From positions 1-64,000 of the forward strand of contig JAHLKU010000006.1 in NCBI GenBank assembly GCA_020444505.1: a stretch of DNA of 64,000 nt, read 5' to 3'. Source of the stretch: Actinomycetota bacterium. GTDB taxonomy: Bacteria; Actinomycetota; Acidimicrobiia; Spongiisociales; UBA11373. The position numbers and the translations under genes were made by a program. Positions within the stretch are counted from its first letter, which is position 1. The number at the start of each line of letters is the position of its first letter. Shown here one piece after another: positions 16,016 to 24,613 of this stretch. Below the pieces are notes generated by a model. That model was not told the origin of the DNA, searched no databases, and saw nothing but the letters and a program-made list of their open reading frames with translations.

Positions 16016-17983
16016 CTAGCGCCCCCCGGCCAGCCACTCCCGGATACGGGCGGCCACGTGCTCGGGGGTGAACCCGAAGTGCTCGGCGAGCACCCCGGCG
16101 GGCGCCGACGCCCCGAAGTGATCGATGCCGATCGACAGGCCGGCGCCCACGATGCCTGCCCACCCGAAGGTGGAACCGGCCTCGATCGAAGCGACCGGCA
16201 CCCCGGGGGGGAGCACCGAGGCCCGGTAGGCGTCGTCCTGGCCCTCGAACACCTCCACGCACGGCATGCTGACCACCCGCAGCGAGACGCCGTCTGCGTC
16301 CAGCAGGCCGGCGGCCGCGAGCGCCAGGCCGACCTCGGAGCCGGTGGCCACCAGCACGGCGTCGCCGCCGTCCCGCACCACGTAGCCGCCGCGATGGGCC
16401 GAGCCGGGCTCCCGCTCGAACTCGGGGACCCCCTGGCGGGTCAGCGCCAGGCAGGTGGGGCCGTCGGTGCGCGCCAGGGCCATCTCCCACGCCTCGGCCG
16501 TCTCGGACGCCGAGGCGGGCCGGATCACCCATGTGTTCGGCATCGCCCGCAGCGAGGCCAGGTGCTCGATCGGCTGGTGCGTGGGGCCGTCCTCCCCCAG
16601 GAAGAACGAGTCGTGGGTGAACACGAAGATGCTGGGCGCCCCCATGAGGGCGGCCAGGCGCAGCGACGGCCGCAGGTAGTCGCTGAACACCAGGAACGTG
16701 CCGCCGTAGGCGCGCAGCCCGCCGTGGAGGTTCATCCCGTTGACGGCGGCGCCCATGGCGTGCTCCCGCACCCCGAAGTGGAAGTTGCGGCCCCCCGGCG
16801 TGGCCGACTGGAACGCCGCTTCACCGTCGATCATCGTGTTGTTCGACGGCGCGAGGTCTGCCGAGCCGCCCACCAGCGCGGGCATCGCCGCGGCGACGGC
16901 GTTGATCACGAGGCCGGAGGCCTTCCGGGTGGCCATCTTCTCGCCCACCGCCACCTCCGGCGCCGGCGCCTCCACCGGCTGCGGCTCCCAGTGCGCCGCC
17001 CACCGGCCGGCGAGGGCGGCGTCGGCGGCGAACGCCTCGGCCCGCCGCTGCTCCCAGGCGGCCCTGCGCCCGGCGTTGGCGGCCATCCGGTCGCGGAAGA
17101 GGCCGTACACCTCGTCGGGGACCTCGAAGTCGCCTCCGCTCCAGCCGAGCGCCTGCTTGGTCCGCACGATCTCCTCGGCGCCGAGCGGGCTCCCGTGGGC
17201 GGCGGCGGTGTCCTGCTTGGCGGGCGACCCGTAGCCGATGTGGGTGCGGCACGACACCAGGGTCGGCCTGCCGTCGTCGCGCACGGCGTCGGTGATGGCC
17301 TCGTCCAGCGCGGCGTGGTCGTGCCCGTCCACCTCGAGCGTGGCCCACCCCATCGCCCGCAGCCGGGCCGCCGGGTCCTCGGTGAACGCCAGCGACGTGC
17401 TCCCGTCGATGGAGATGCCGTTGTCGTCGTACAGCACCACCAGGCGACCCAGCCCGAGGTGGCCCGCCAGCGACGCCGCCTCCGACGAGACGCCCTCCAT
17501 CAGGTCGCCGTCGCCGCAGAACACGTAGGTGCGGTGGTTCTGCAGCCCCTCGCCGAACACCTCCCTGAGGTGCGCCTCGGCGATCGCCATGCCGACGGCG
17601 GTGCCGAACCCCTGGCCGAGCGGTCCGGTGGTCATCTCGATGCCCAGGTGCGGCTCCCGCTCGGGGTGCCCGGCCGTCACCGACCCCCACTGCCGGAACC
17701 GGCGGAGGTCGTCCATGGCGAGATCGAACCCCGACAGGTGCGCCAGCGCGTACAGCAGCATCGACCCGTGCCCGTTGCTGAGCACGAATCGATCCCGATC
17801 GGGCCAGGTGGGATCGGCAGGATCCACCACCAGGTGCCGCGTCCACAGCACCGTGGCGATGTCGGCCATCCCCATCGGCATGCCGGGGTGGCCGCTCTCG
17901 GCACGCTGCACGGCGTCCATGGCCAGCACCCGGAGGGTGGTGGCGGCGAGTTGATCGACGTTGGTGGGTGCTCCGGTGCTCAC
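16016..17983 (-). CDS. tkt: Transketolase
   Basis: Thiamine-diphosphate enzyme of the non-oxidative pentose phosphate pathway, moving two-carbon units between sugar phosphates. It is 655 aa. GHPGMPMGMADIATVLW is the N-terminal substrate motif, GDGDLMEGVSSEAASLAGHLGL the ThDP/Mg motif, and DSFFLGEDGPTHQPIEHL the pyrimidine-domain motif, all intact. GTG 17983 follows GGAGGAG by 6-8 nt; the track's 18013 start lies upstream of that ribosome site. It lies 38 bp downstream of the M24 peptidase gene on the same strand. Confidence 0.96.
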   Translation of the reverse strand: MSTGAPTNVDQLAATTLRVLAMDAVQRAESGHPGMPMGMADIATVLWTRHLVVDPADPTWPDRDRFVLSNGHGSMLLYALAHLSGFDLAMDDLRRFRQWGSVTAGHPEREPHLGIEMTTGPLGQGFGTAVGMAIAEAHLREVFGEGLQNHRTYVFCGDGDLMEGVSSEAASLAGHLGLGRLVVLYDDNGISIDGSTSLAFTEDPAARLRAMGWATLEVDGHDHAALDEAITDAVRDDGRPTLVSCRTHIGYGSPAKQDTAAAHGSPLGAEEIVRTKQALGWSGGDFEVPDEVYGLFRDRMAANAGRRAAWEQRRAEAFAADAALAGRWAAHWEPQPVEAPAPEVAVGEKMATRKASGLVINAVAAAMPALVGGSADLAPSNNTMIDGEAAFQSATPGGRNFHFGVREHAMGAAVNGMNLHGGLRAYGGTFLVFSDYLRPSLRLAALMGAPSIFVFTHDSFFLGEDGPTHQPIEHLASLRAMPNTWVIRPASASETAEAWEMALARTDGPTCLALTRQGVPEFEREPGSAHRGGYVVRDGGDAVLVATGSEVGLALAAAGLLDADGVSLRVVSMPCVEVFEGQDDAYRASVLPPGVPVASIEAGSTFGWAGIVGAGLSIGIDHFGASAPAGVLAEHFGFTPEHVAARIREWLAGGR

Positions 17984-18021
17984 TGCGGCTCCTCCCGCGG
18001 CCCCGACGGGCACGCGTGCGA

Positions 18022-19116
18022 CTACTCGACGATGCTCAGATCCCGGTCCGAGCGATTGAGACGCTCCCCGCCGTCCCCGGTGACGGCGACGATGTCCTCG
18101 ATCCTCATCCCGAACGCACCCGGCACGTAGATGCCCGGTTCGACCGAGAAGGTGTTGCCCCGCTCCAGCGGCCTGCCGTTGCCCTCCACCACGTACGGGT
18201 CCTCGTGCACCTCGATGCCGATGCCGTGGCCGGTGCGATGGACGAAGAACTCCCCGAAGCCCCCGGCAGCGATGATCCCGCGGGCGATGCGGTCGATCTC
18301 CTCGGCCGGCACCCCCGGCGCCACCGCCTCCACGGCGGCGTCCTGAGCGGCCCGCAGGACGGCGAAGGCCTCGGCGTAGCGGGCCGGGGGCTCCCCGACG
18401 TGGAAGTTCCGGGTGGTGTCGCTGTAGTACCCGCCGAGACGGCCGCCGAAGTCCACGACCACGGCGTCCCCGTCGCCGATCTCCCTGCCCCCCGGCTCGT
18501 GGTGAGGCGACGCCCCGTTGGGGCCCGAGGCGACGATGGCGAACGCGGCCACGTCGTGGCCCTCCTCCACGAGCATCTCCCTCACCAGCCCTGCGATCTG
18601 GGCCTCGGTGCGGCCCCCGAAGCGCTCCGAGACCAGGCGGGCCGCCACCCGGTCGGCGGCGTGCCCCGCCCGGCGGAGCAGGTCGAGCTCCTGGTCGTCC
18701 TTGCGAATCCGCAACTCCGCCGTCAGCGGCGTCGCCGGGACGAACCGCGTCGCCGGCGACCGCTCCTGCATGGCGAGCAGGAACCGCGCCCAGGTGTGGT
18801 CGCCGATCGCAGCCACCTGCGGGGAGCCTGCCAGGCGCAGGGCGATCGCCACCGGGTCGTCGGTCTCGTCCCAGGCCAGGATCTCGAAGGCGCTGCGATC
18901 CACCACGGCGGGCGCCTCGAGACGCGGCACCACCAGCGTGGCATCGCCGGCGGCGGGGACGACCAGCATGGTGAGCCGCTCGAGTTGCGGGGCCTCGTAC
19001 CCGGCGAGGTACGGCAGATCGGCGCCCACGGACACCATGAGCGCCCCCACGCCCCGGTCGGCCATCACGGCCCTGGCACGGTCGAGCCGGGCGGCGTAGT
19101 CGGCGTCGGGGAACAT
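18022..19116 (-). CDS. M24-family Xaa-Pro peptidase
   Basis: Dimetal pita-bread peptidase, 364 aa, probably cleaving Xaa-Pro bonds. The N-terminal creatinase-type domain (LMVSVGADLPYLAGYEAPQLERLTMLVV) precedes the catalytic domain. Metal ligands are visible in VVVDFGGRLGGYYSDTTRNF, HRTGHGIGIEVHEDPYV and NTFSVEPGIYVPGAFGMRIED. ATG 19116 (MFPDADYAARL) was chosen because the 84 upstream residues in the track overlap lipBA and are low complexity. It lies in the lpd-E2-lipBA-tkt strand run and may be read through from it. Confidence 0.9.
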   Translation of the reverse strand: MFPDADYAARLDRARAVMADRGVGALMVSVGADLPYLAGYEAPQLERLTMLVVPAAGDATLVVPRLEAPAVVDRSAFEILAWDETDDPVAIALRLAGSPQVAAIGDHTWARFLLAMQERSPATRFVPATPLTAELRIRKDDQELDLLRRAGHAADRVAARLVSERFGGRTEAQIAGLVREMLVEEGHDVAAFAIVASGPNGASPHHEPGGREIGDGDAVVVDFGGRLGGYYSDTTRNFHVGEPPARYAEAFAVLRAAQDAAVEAVAPGVPAEEIDRIARGIIAAGGFGEFFVHRTGHGIGIEVHEDPYVVEGNGRPLERGNTFSVEPGIYVPGAFGMRIEDIVAVTGDGGERLNRSDRDLSIVE

Positions 19117-19147
19117 CACGGCGGAGGCTAGCGGCCGCCGGGCGCCG

Positions 19148-20785
19148 TCACGACGCCGCCGCCCTGGCCTCCCTGGCGTGGTACGACGACCGCACCAGCG
19201 GGCCCGATTCGACGTGCGGCAGGCCGATCTCCCTGCCGTAGGCGGCGTACTCGTCGAACTCGTCGGGATGGACGTAGCGATCCACCGGACGGTGCCTCGC
19301 CGTGGGCCGCAGGTACTGGCCGATGGTGACGATGTCCACGCCCACCGCCCGCAGGTCGGCCAGTGCACCGAGCACCTCGTCCTTGGACTCCCCCATGCCG
19401 ACGATCAGACCCGACTTGACGGCGCCGCCCGAGGTCATGCCCCGCGCCCGCCACAGCAGGGCCAGCGACCTCCCGTAGGAGGCGGCGGTGCGGATGTCGC
19501 GCTGCAGGCGGACCACCGTCTCGGTGTTGTGGTTGAGCACCTCGGGCCGGGCCTTCATCACGGTGGCCAGCGCCTCCGGGTCGCCCTTGAAGTCGGGGAT
19601 CAGCACCTCCACCTCGCACCCCGGCCGGGCGGCACGGATCTCCTCGATGCTGCGGGCGAAGACGGCGGCGCCGCCGTCGGGGAGGTCGTCGCGGTTCACC
19701 GAGGTGAGCACCGCGTGACTCAGGTCCATGGTGGCGATCGCCTCCGCCACGCGGCGCGGCTCGTCCTCGTCCACCTCGCCGGGGCGGCCGGTGGTGACGT
19801 CGCAGAACGAGCAGGCCCGGGTGCAGACGTCGCCGAGCAGCATGAACGTGGCGGTGCCGGCCGCCCAGCACTCGTAGATGTTGGGGCACGACGCCTCCTG
19901 GCACACCGTGTGCAGGTCGAGACCGTCCACCAGGCCCTTCAGGTCCCGGTAGGGCTGCCCCAGCTCGACCCTGGCCTTCATCCACCGGGGCTTCTCCGGC
20001 TCGCCGGGGAGCCTGCCCTTCATGGTGATCTGGATCTGCCCGGCCCGGTCGGGTGCGAACGAGCCGCCGGCGACCAGGCGGTCGATCTCGTAGTCGTCCG
20101 ACCCCCTGCCGGTCCCGCGGCTGAAGGCGGCCATCTGGGTCTCGACGTCGCGGTACCCGAACGCCTCGGCGAACCGGGGCAGCAGCGCCTCGGCCGTCTC
20201 CTCGATGCTCACCCGCCGCCCGAGGACCTCGGACGCCGAGGTCACCGCCCGGTCGGTGATCCCGCACGGGTTGATGTGACCGAACCAGCCCAGGTCGGTG
20301 GAGGCGTTGACGGCGAACCCGTGCGTCGTGACCCGGCGGGAGGCCCGCACCCCGATGGCGGCGATCTTGCCCCGGTCGGTCCAGACGCCGGTGAGGCCCG
20401 GCTCGCGCCGGGCGGCGATGCCCAGGTCGCCGAGCGCCGCCACGATGGCCTCCTCCATCATCCGCACGTGGTCGGAGACGGCGGGGCGGCTCCCCAGGTG
20501 GCGGATGGGGTACCCCACCAGCTGCCCCGGGCCGTGGAAGGTGACGTCGCCGCCACGGTCCACCATGCGGACCTGTGCGCCCGCCTCCTCCAGCGCCCCC
20601 TGCGGCACCAGCACGTTGGCCCGGTCGCCGAAGCGGCCGACGGTGTAGACCGGCGGGTGCTCGAGGAGCAGCAGGTAGTCGTCGGGGGTGCGCCCCTCGA
20701 CCCTGCCCTCGTGCAGGGCGCGCTGCAGGTCCCAGGCCTCGTCGTAGGGCAGCCGGCCCAGCCAGCGTGCCCGCAGCCGGGTCAC
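19148..20785 (-). CDS. LipB-LipA fusion: octanoyltransferase and lipoyl synthase in one polypeptide
   Basis: A single 545-residue frame joins both steps of lipoyl cofactor assembly. Residues 1-215 are LipB, which transfers octanoate from acyl carrier protein to a target lysine; the catalytic Lys140 (GVWTDRGKIAAIGVR) and Cys174 (INPCGITD) are present. After a linker of about 45 residues, residues 262-545 are LipA, which inserts two sulfurs. Its auxiliary cluster cysteines are C295, C300 and C306 (CQEASCPNIYEC), the radical SAM motif is C321-C325-C328 (CTRACSFC), and the C-terminal RSSY is present. Met255 could be an internal start but has no ribosome site. The ATGA overlap with the E2 gene ties it to its substrate. 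Confidence 0.92.
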   Translation of the reverse strand: MTRLRARWLGRLPYDEAWDLQRALHEGRVEGRTPDDYLLLLEHPPVYTVGRFGDRANVLVPQGALEEAGAQVRMVDRGGDVTFHGPGQLVGYPIRHLGSRPAVSDHVRMMEEAIVAALGDLGIAARREPGLTGVWTDRGKIAAIGVRASRRVTTHGFAVNASTDLGWFGHINPCGITDRAVTSASEVLGRRVSIEETAEALLPRFAEAFGYRDVETQMAAFSRGTGRGSDDYEIDRLVAGGSFAPDRAGQIQITMKGRLPGEPEKPRWMKARVELGQPYRDLKGLVDGLDLHTVCQEASCPNIYECWAAGTATFMLLGDVCTRACSFCDVTTGRPGEVDEDEPRRVAEAIATMDLSHAVLTSVNRDDLPDGGAAVFARSIEEIRAARPGCEVEVLIPDFKGDPEALATVMKARPEVLNHNTETVVRLQRDIRTAASYGRSLALLWRARGMTSGGAVKSGLIVGMGESKDEVLGALADLRAVGVDIVTIGQYLRPTARHRPVDRYVHPDEFDEYAAYGREIGLPHVESGPLVRSSYHAREARAAAS

Positions 20786-22353
20786 GAGAGCTCGTGCTCC
20801 CAGTCCCAGGTCTCGATGGCGTCCTTGATGTGACGCAGGAACAGCACCGCCGCCGAGCCGTCGAACGCACGGTGGTCCCAGGTGAGCCCCAGGTTGCCGA
20901 CGTGATGGATGGCGATGGCATCCATGCCCTGCTGGTCGGTGACCGCCACCGGCCGCTTCTGGACGGTGTCGGTGGACAGGATCGCCACGTTCGGCACGTT
21001 GATGATCGGCGCCGACATCAGCGATCCGAACGGGCCCGGGTTGGTGATGGTGAACGTGCTGCCGGTGACGTCGTCGAGGCCGTACTCCCCCGATCGCGCC
21101 TTGCCGGCGACGGCGCGGATCTCGCGGGCGAGGCGCCGCATGCGCATGCTCTCGGCGCCGCGCACGGTCATCACGATCAGGCCCTCCTGGTCCAGGTCCA
21201 CGGCGATGCCAAGATCCACCCGATCGTGCAGCACCCGCTGCTCCTCCTCCTGGAAGAAGGCGCTGTTGACCGCCGGAAACGCCTTGAGGGCGTCGACGGT
21301 GGCACGGGCGATGAACGGCAGGTAGGTGAGCGAGAACCCTTCGTCGGCCTTGTAGGCCGCCTTGTGGCGCTGCCGCACCTGCTCGACGCGCTCGAAGTCC
21401 ACTTCCACCAGCGTCCAGACGTGGGCGGCGGTGCGACGGGACTCCACCATGTTGTCGGCGATCCGCTTGCGGAGCCGGCTGATGGATTCGACCCGGTCAC
21501 CGGGGCGCAGCGGGATGCCGCGCGGTCCGGTGCCCTCGTCCCCCGCCGGAGCCGGGGCAGGGGCGGACGCAGGGGTAGTGGCGGGCGCAGAGGCAGGCGC
21601 TGCCGGCGCAGGAGCGGGCGCCGGGGCAGGCGCCGGGGCAGGCGCCGGGGCGGGGGCGGGCACTGCCGTGGGAGCCGTGCCGGCGGCACGGGCGTCGAGG
21701 TGCGCCTGCACGTCCTTGCGGGTGATCCTCCCGTCGAGGCCGGTGCCGGTGACCAGCCTCAGATCGACGCCGTGCTCGGCGGCCAGTTTGCGGACCACCG
21801 GGGACAACAGGCCGAGATCACCGTCGGCGGGCACGATCTCGACCTCGGCCGTGGGCGTGGGCGCAGGGGCGGGCGCAGGAGCAGGGGCCGGCGCGGGTTC
21901 GGGCGCCGGAGCGGGCGCAGGAGCCGGGGCGGGCGCAGGCGCCGGTGCCGGAGCGGGCGCAGGAGCCGGGGCGGGCTCGGCAGCCGGAGCAGGAGCCGGG
22001 GCGGGCTCGGCAGCCGGAGCAGGAGCCGGGGCGGGCTCGGGCGCCGGCGCGGGCGTCGGGGCCGGGGCGGTCTCGGCAGCCGGCGCGGCGGCCGGGGCGG
22101 GCGCGGGTGCTTCGTCGGCGGTCGTGATGACGGCGAGCGGGGCGCCCACCTCCACGGTGGTGCCCTCGGCGACGAGGATCTCCGCCACGACACCGGTGAC
22201 CGGCGAGGGCACCTCGGTGTCCACCTTGTCGGTGGAGATCTCCACCAGCACTTCGTCCTGGGCGATCGTCTCGCCGGGCTGCTTCGCCCAGCGGAGGATC
22301 GTCCCCTCCGTGACCGTCTCGCCCAACTGGGGCATCGTCACCGTGAACGACAT
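20782..22353 (-). CDS. 2-oxoacid dehydrogenase complex E2 (dihydrolipoamide acyltransferase)
   Basis: E2 core enzyme, 523 aa. The lipoyl domain (residues 1-78) carries the lipoylation Lys43 in ISTDKVDTE. A very long Ala/Pro/Glu linker follows, then the E1/E3-binding domain (SPVVRKLAAEHGVDLRLVTGTGLDGRITRKDVQAHL), a second Ala/Pro linker, and the acyltransferase domain ending with the catalytic LTWDHRAFDGSAAVLFL (His and Asp). It could serve 2-oxoglutarate, pyruvate or branched-chain 2-oxoacids; no E1 gene is nearby to decide. GGAGG precedes ATG 22353. It lies 69 bp downstream of lpd and overlaps lipBA by 4 nt. Confidence 0.93.
   Translation of the reverse strand: MSFTVTMPQLGETVTEGTILRWAKQPGETIAQDEVLVEISTDKVDTEVPSPVTGVVAEILVAEGTTVEVGAPLAVITTADEAPAPAPAAAPAAETAPAPTPAPAPEPAPAPAPAAEPAPAPAPAAEPAPAPAPAPAPAPAPAPAPAPAPAPEPAPAPAPAPAPAPTPTAEVEIVPADGDLGLLSPVVRKLAAEHGVDLRLVTGTGLDGRITRKDVQAHLDARAAGTAPTAVPAPAPAPAPAPAPAPAPAPAAPASAPATTPASAPAPAPAGDEGTGPRGIPLRPGDRVESISRLRKRIADNMVESRRTAAHVWTLVEVDFERVEQVRQRHKAAYKADEGFSLTYLPFIARATVDALKAFPAVNSAFFQEEEQRVLHDRVDLGIAVDLDQEGLIVMTVRGAESMRMRRLAREIRAVAGKARSGEYGLDDVTGSTFTITNPGPFGSLMSAPIINVPNVAILSTDTVQKRPVAVTDQQGMDAIAIHHVGNLGLTWDHRAFDGSAAVLFLRHIKDAIETWDWEHELS
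21961..22040 (-). repeat. 30-bp tandem repeat in the E2 linker (2.67 units)
   Basis: Two exact 30-bp units (plus-strand start aggagccggggcgggctcgg) at 21961-21990 and 21991-22020, plus 20 bp of a third. They encode an Ala/Pro/Glu decapeptide in the flexible interdomain linker, and are likely to vary in copy number by slippage. Confidence 0.85.
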
Positions 22354-22422
22354 CGTCTCCTGCCTCCTGCCCTCGTCCCAGAGAGTGTACGGACCATCGC
22401 CTCGACGGCCGAGGTCATCCGC

Positions 22423-23796
22423 CTAGTGCAGCGACCGCCCGGCCGCGGCGAGCAATGTCTCCCCCACCGCCTCCGCCAGCGTCGGATGGGCGTGCACGAA
22501 CGCAGCGGCCTCCGACGGCAGCGCCTCCCAACCGACGGCAAACATCAGTTCGTGGATCAACTCCCCCGCCGCGGGGCCCACCACCGTGGCACCGAGGATG
22601 GGGCCGCCCTTCTGGGCCACCACCTTCACGGTGCCCTCGGCCCGGCCCTGGATCATCGCCCTGGCCACGCCCCCGAACCCGTGGGAGTGCACGTCCACCT
22701 CGTAGCCCTGCTCCTTCGCCTGCGCTTCGGTGAGCCCCACCGACGCCACCTCGGGGTCGCTGTAGACGATCAGCGGGATGGCCCGGTAGTCGGGTCCGGC
22801 GGACCGCCCGGTGGCGAGGTGCGTGATCGCCGCCATGCCCTCGGCGAAGCCGGCATGCGCCAGTTGCGGGGTCCCGGCGACGATGTCGCCGACGGCGTAG
22901 AGGCCGGGCTCGGCCGTCTGCATGGTGGCGAGGTCCACGCGTACGAACCCCCGGTCCAGGACGGCCCTCGTCGTGTCCACGCCGATGCCCTCGGCGACGG
23001 GAGCGCGGCCCACCGCCACCAGCACCACGTCCACCTCCACGGACCCGCCCGGGTACGGCACGGTGACCCCGGTCGGCGTCACCTGGGCCGGCTCCACCCC
23101 CACCCCGGTGTGGACGTCCACGCCCCGCTTGGTGAGGGCCCGGGTGAGCAGGCGCGCGGCCTGCGGCTCCAGGCCCGGCACCACCTGGTCCATCATCTCG
23201 AACAGGTGCACCGTGGACCCCACGTCGGTCAGCATCGAGGCGAACTCCACTCCGATGGCCCCGGCGCCGATGATCGCCACCCGCTGCGGCCGCGCCTCCC
23301 AGTCGAGGGCGTGGTCGCTGGTGACGATCCGGTAGCCGTCGAGCGGGTATCCGGGGATGGTGCGGGGCACCGATCCGGTGGCCAGGATCACGTTGCGGGC
23401 CTCCACCCGCCGGGTGGTGCCGTCGTGCAGGGAGACGTCCACCGCACCGGGCCCGGCCAGACGGCCGCTGCCCTCGAGGACGTCCACCTTGCGCTGCTTG
23501 AGCAGCCCGCTGAGCCCGCCGTGGAGGCGCTCGACCACCGCGTTCTTGCGGGCCAGCGCCGCAGGCCAGTCCAGCGCCGGGGCGGAGGCGATCACCCCGA
23601 ACTCGGCGGCGCCGGCCACCTCGGTGAACACCTCGGCGGTCTGCAGCCACGACTTCGCGGGGATGCAGCCCCGGTGCAGGCAGGTGCCGCCGACCAGATC
23701 GCGCTCGACGAGGGCGACCTGCAACCCGAAGTTGTGGGCGTACAGGGCGGCGGCGTACCCGCCGGGCCCCCCGCCGATGATGGCTACGTCGTACAC
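22423..23796 (-). CDS. lpdA: Dihydrolipoyl dehydrogenase (E3)
   Basis: FAD-dependent enzyme that re-oxidises dihydrolipoyl groups with NAD+. The N-terminus YDVAIIGGGPGGYAAALYA binds FAD. GGTCLHRGCIPAK holds the redox disulfide. VAIIGAGAIGVEFASMLTDVG is the NAD site, and the C-terminal FVHAHPTLAEAVGE has the catalytic His and Glu. At 457 aa it is full length. GTG 23796 has GGGAG 5 nt upstream; the track's 24000 start overlaps two plus-strand genes. First gene of the E3-E2-lipBA run. Confidence 0.96.
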   Translation of the reverse strand: MYDVAIIGGGPGGYAAALYAHNFGLQVALVERDLVGGTCLHRGCIPAKSWLQTAEVFTEVAGAAEFGVIASAPALDWPAALARKNAVVERLHGGLSGLLKQRKVDVLEGSGRLAGPGAVDVSLHDGTTRRVEARNVILATGSVPRTIPGYPLDGYRIVTSDHALDWEARPQRVAIIGAGAIGVEFASMLTDVGSTVHLFEMMDQVVPGLEPQAARLLTRALTKRGVDVHTGVGVEPAQVTPTGVTVPYPGGSVEVDVVLVAVGRAPVAEGIGVDTTRAVLDRGFVRVDLATMQTAEPGLYAVGDIVAGTPQLAHAGFAEGMAAITHLATGRSAGPDYRAIPLIVYSDPEVASVGLTEAQAKEQGYEVDVHSHGFGGVARAMIQGRAEGTVKVVAQKGGPILGATVVGPAAGELIHELMFAVGWEALPSEAAAFVHAHPTLAEAVGETLLAAAGRSLH

Positions 23797-23864
23797 GGTG
23801 GCTCCCGGATTCGGCTCAACCCGGCAGCGTAGCGGGAGCCTCCCGCCAGCCACCGGGGCGGGGG

Positions 23865-23870
23865 TACGCT
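23865..23870 (+). promoter_or_regulatory. -10 box TACGCT of a leaderless small-protein transcript
   Basis: TACGCT, 7 nt (ggcgccc), then GTG 23878. This is the same spacing as at the sirtuin and sufC1 genes. Confidence 0.5.
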
Positions 23871-23877
23871 GGCGCCC

Positions 23878-23967
23878 GTGCAGACCCGCTATCTCCTCAT
23901 CGCCTCGGTGGTGACCCTGTTCGCCATCCTCGCCGCTTCGGCGGTGTGGTTCCTCATGGCGGGTTGA
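23878..23967 (+). CDS. 29-residue single-helix membrane peptide
   Basis: Below the ORF-track length limit. The frame reads MQTRYLLIASVVTLFAILAA and continues through SAVWFLMAG to a stop: a short polar start and one transmembrane helix. A -10 box 7 nt upstream and a position 4 bp before the hydrolase gene (TTG start) suggest it is the first translated frame of that transcript. It might be a real membrane peptide or a leader coupling translation to the hydrolase gene. Confidence 0.45.
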   Translation: MQTRYLLIASVVTLFAILAASAVWFLMAG

Positions 23968-23971
23968 GAGG

Positions 23972-24604
23972 TTGCCGCAGACGACGATCACCACCGGCAC
24001 CGGCCTCGACCTCGAGGCCGCCTGGGACCTGCCCGATCACGACCCGGCCGTGGTGGTGGTGCTGTGCCATCCCCATCCCCTCATGGGCGGGACGATGGAC
24101 GCCCCGCTGCTGCGGGGCGTCTCCAGGGTCCTGGTCGCAGCCGGCATCGCCGTGCTGCGATTCAACTTCCGGGGCGTGGGGCGCAGCGAGGGCGGCTGGG
24201 GCGGGGGGACCGGGGAGATCGAGGACGTCGCCACCGCCGTGGCCGCCGCCGAGGCGGCCCGCCCCGCCGCCGCCCACGGGATCGCCGGGTGGTCGTTCGG
24301 CGCCCACACCGCCCTCCGATGGCAGGCCAGGGCCGACGACGCCCGCCCCTACGCAGGCATCGCCCCGCCGGTCAGCCTCACCGGTTCGATAGCGCTGCCG
24401 GCGCCGCAAGCGCTGCCGCCCGCCGATCGGCTCTTCGTGATCGGCGATCGCGACCAGTTCACGGCCGCCGCCGACCTGCAGGCGTACGCCGACGCCGCCG
24501 GGGCGCGGTGCGAGGTGCTGGCCGGCTCCGACCACTTCTTCGCGTTCCGGGAGCGCCAGGTGGGCGATCTCCTCGCCGCTCACTTCGCCCCCGACGCCCC
24601 CTGA
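23972..24604 (+). CDS. Alpha/beta hydrolase
   Basis: A 210-residue compact serine hydrolase resembling the YfhR/dienelactone hydrolase group. The oxyanion region VVVLCHPHPLMGGTMDAP, the FNFRGVGRSEG strand-loop, the nucleophile elbow GWSFGA and the His in GSDHFFAFRE are visible. The start is TTG 23972, 4 bp after the 29-residue peptide stop, so translational coupling is likely. The stop lies 9 bp from the convergent amidohydrolase-like gene. The substrate is unknown. Confidence 0.85.
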   Translation: MPQTTITTGTGLDLEAAWDLPDHDPAVVVVLCHPHPLMGGTMDAPLLRGVSRVLVAAGIAVLRFNFRGVGRSEGGWGGGTGEIEDVATAVAAAEAARPAAAHGIAGWSFGAHTALRWQARADDARPYAGIAPPVSLTGSIALPAPQALPPADRLFVIGDRDQFTAAADLQAYADAAGARCEVLAGSDHFFAFRERQVGDLLAAHFAPDAP

Positions 24605-24613
24605 GGCGCCGCC

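Noticed and set aside
19148-20785. Two separate genes lipB and lipA with an internal start
   Set aside because: No stop between them and no ribosome site before Met255; treated as a true fusion.
21961-22040. 30-bp direct repeats considered as a CRISPR array
   Set aside because: No spacers separate the units; they are continuous and in frame with the E2 linker, with no cas gene in the window.
20575-23832. 1085-codon plus-strand frame over E2, lpd and lipBA
   Set aside because: Arg/Gly/His/Asp low-complexity shadow; three well-conserved enzymes are read on the other strand.
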